Of a stretch of DNA of 7,509 nucleotides, positions 6,400-7,509 are shown piece after piece. A program made the position numbers and the translations under genes. Under the pieces are notes generated by a model that was not told where the DNA came from, did no database searches, and was given only the letters and a program-made list of their open reading frames with translations. The stretch's first letter is position 1, and each line of letters starts with the position of its first letter. This DNA comes from Comamonadaceae bacterium (GTDB lineage: Bacteria; Pseudomonadota; Gammaproteobacteria; Burkholderiales; Burkholderiaceae_C), in assembly GCA_947494405.1 (NCBI GenBank), contig CANLWQ010000094.1:1-7509 (forward strand). Direction: 5' to 3'.

Positions 6400-6984
6400 T
6401 CAGCGTTGAACACGAATCAAGGCTGATTCGAATTTGGTGGATTTGAGCTTAGCTTGGGTGTCTTCAGCTTCGGTCTTGGTTTGAAAAGGCCCCAAACGAA
6501 CACGGTAAATGATTTTGCCGCCTTGCTCTCGTTCGGAAATTTTGGGATCGAACCCACCCAGTGCCAATTTGGCACGTTGGGTTTGGGATTCATCACTGCT
6601 GTTGAAAGCACCGACTTGAACGAAGTAATAAAAAGCCTCGCCTGCTTCGGATTTGCTTTGCACCAAATCGCCCAAGGGGTCCGCTGACGTGGACTCTGCG
6701 GCTGGGGCGGCAGGTGCAGGCGCGGCAGGATTAACCGCTGGTTTATCTACGGGCGCATTGGCCGCTGGGCTTTTGCCATACAAAGGGGCGTTGGGGTCCC
6801 AGTCTTTGTTCTTTTTTTGTTCTGCCGCGTCTTGCTCGGCGTTACGGCTCAAGCCTTTGTTCAAAAAAGGAATGGGCACCTTGGTGACATAAATAGCCAC
6901 CACCAAAGCAACCGTCAACCCAATCACCAAGCCCAAAATCAAGCCCACCAAGGTGTTGCCATGTTGTCGAGATAAAGAAACCAT
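6400..6984 (-). CDS. Membrane-anchored SPOR-domain protein (FtsN/DedD-like architecture)
   Basis: SPOR domains bind denuded glycan strands of septal peptidoglycan and recruit proteins to the division site. The 194-residue protein has a short cytoplasmic N-terminus (MVSLSRQHGN), one transmembrane helix (about 11-33), a Pro/Ala-rich periplasmic linker (about 50-110, with PAAPAPAAPAA), and a C-terminal SPOR domain (about 118-193). The SPOR domain shows FYYFVQVGAFNSSDESQTQRA and the repeat half YRVRLGPFQTKTEAE. This matches FtsN-like topology, but without the FtsN activation segment I cannot call it FtsN. The ATG at 6984 has AAAGGG 6 bases upstream; the open frame to 7155 is inside argS. It sits 10 bases after argS and 22 before dsbA. 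Division role is inferred from the domain. Confidence 0.88.
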   Translation of the reverse strand: MVSLSRQHGNTLVGLILGLVIGLTVALVVAIYVTKVPIPFLNKGLSRNAEQDAAEQKKNKDWDPNAPLYGKSPAANAPVDKPAVNPAAPAPAAPAAESTSADPLGDLVQSKSEAGEAFYYFVQVGAFNSSDESQTQRAKLALGGFDPKISEREQGGKIIYRVRLGPFQTKTEAEDTQAKLKSTKFESALIRVQR

Positions 6985-6990
6985 GCTTGA

Positions 6991-6996
6991 CCCTTT
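6991..6996 (-). promoter_or_regulatory. Shine-Dalgarno AAAGGG of the SPOR gene, overlapping the argS stop
   Basis: AAAGGG on the minus strand lies 6 bases before the ATG at 6984 and shares bases with the argS TAA (TAAAGGG). It supports the chosen SPOR start directly ahead of the transmembrane helix, and suggests that ribosomes finishing argS influence initiation on the next gene. Confidence 0.6.
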
Positions 6997-7509
6997 ACAT
7001 TCGTTGAGGCGCGGAAACACCCAAAACAGCCAAGCCGTTGCGCAAGACCTGGGCCGTGGCGGCCACCAAAGCCACCCGCGCCTGACGCACCAAAGGCTCA
7101 TCAACCAAGATACGCTCGGCGTCGTAATAGCTGTGATAAGCCGCAGCCAACTCACGCAGGTAAAAGCTCACATCATGCGGCGCGAAATCTGCACAGGCTA
7201 GTTTCAACATATCGGGATAACGCGCCAGCACCCGCAAAAGTGACAAAGCAGCTGGTGTGTCCAAGGCGGCCAAATCGGCGTCTGCCAAGGTGGTAGGCGC
7301 CAATCCCGTGGATTCACTCCAACTGGCCAGCACAGAGCAAATGCGCGCATGGGCGTACTGCACATAAAAAACCGGGTTGTCGTTGTTTTGCGCCAAGGCC
7401 AAATCGACATCGAACACATACTCGGTGTCGGGTTTGCGGCTGAGCAAGAAAAAACGCACCGCGTCTTTGCTGGTCCACTCAATCAAATCACGCAAAGTGA
7501 CATAAGAGC
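6995..7509 (-). CDS. argS: Arginyl-tRNA synthetase, C-terminal part (5' end outside window)
   Basis: ArgRS charges tRNA-Arg with arginine in the cytoplasm. About 170 C-terminal residues are present; the frame is open through the right edge, so the start lies beyond it. The segment begins with [11 protein letters not shown], then [20 protein letters not shown] and [20 protein letters not shown], continuing into AHARICSVL. Together these are the family's hallmark junction from the catalytic core into the all-helical DALR anticodon-binding domain. The last part contains the helical stretch with [15 protein letters not shown] and the terminal [20 protein letters not shown], ending APQRM, as in bacterial ArgRS. 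Any start codon called inside the window (for example the TTG at 7495) is an artefact of the cut. It is the most upstream visible gene of the minus-strand series. Confidence 0.96.
   Translation of the reverse strand, partial: SYVTLRDLIEWTSKDAVRFFLLSRKPDTEYVFDVDLALAQNNDNPVFYVQYAHARICSVLASWSESTGLAPTTLADADLAALDTPAALSLLRVLARYPDMLKLACADFAPHDVSFYLRELAAAYHSYYDAERILVDEPLVRQARVALVAATAQVLRNGLAVLGVSAPQRM

Noticed and set aside
6985..7155. Extended N-terminus of the SPOR gene
   Set aside because: It overlaps the argS coding sequence, and the ATG at 6984 has an SD and starts right before the membrane helix.
1..7509. Novel defence, mobile or CRISPR-like system
   Set aside because: All coding space is taken by recognisable housekeeping families with even composition; no direct repeats, terminal inverted repeats, integrase/transposase or unexplained gaps were seen.

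Overview
The window looks like a chromosomal segment from a Burkholderiales betaproteobacterium, most likely of the Comamonadaceae type. The GC content is moderately high (my estimate by eye is in the upper fifties of percent), codon use looks even across genes, and the proteins resemble that group. The genus is an inference. Everything visible belongs to recognised housekeeping families. There is no mobile element, CRISPR array, rRNA/tRNA gene or atypical-composition island.

Layout. On the + strand at the left edge is the 3' end of pgpA (phospholipid head-group maturation). It is joined by an ATGA overlap to a stand-alone CinA C-terminal-domain gene (NMN amidohydrolase, PncC type). The rest of the window is a dense minus-strand series, in transcription order: argS (3' part only), a membrane-anchored SPOR-domain protein, a DsbA-family thiol oxidase with a CPHC site, lptA, lptB, rpoN (sigma-54), an RlmL-type THUMP rRNA methyltransferase, a PIN-domain protein, and pterin-4a-carbinolamine dehydratase. 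The two series converge with 9 bases between their stop codons.

Gene junctions are very tight. Four pairs share the bases of stop and start in an ATGA or GTGA (pgpA/cinA, lptA/lptB, rpoN/rlmL, PIN/PCD) and one shares a single base in TGATG (rlmL/PIN). The other minus-strand gaps are 10, 22, 60 and 16 bases. The 60-base gap upstream of lptA is the only place where an internal promoter is plausible, so lptA-lptB-rpoN-rlmL-PIN-PCD may be one transcription unit, and argS-SPOR-dsbA another that may read into it.

Functional themes: cell envelope (pgpA, SPOR protein, DsbA, LptA, LptB), translation and RNA (argS, RlmL, possibly PIN), sigma-54 transcription, and cofactor metabolism (PncC, PCD). I found no convincing new system. 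The points most worth a second look are the PIN protein locked into a housekeeping operon without an antitoxin, the absence of lptC next to lptA, the TTG start of lptA, and a Tat-like signal on the DsbA protein.
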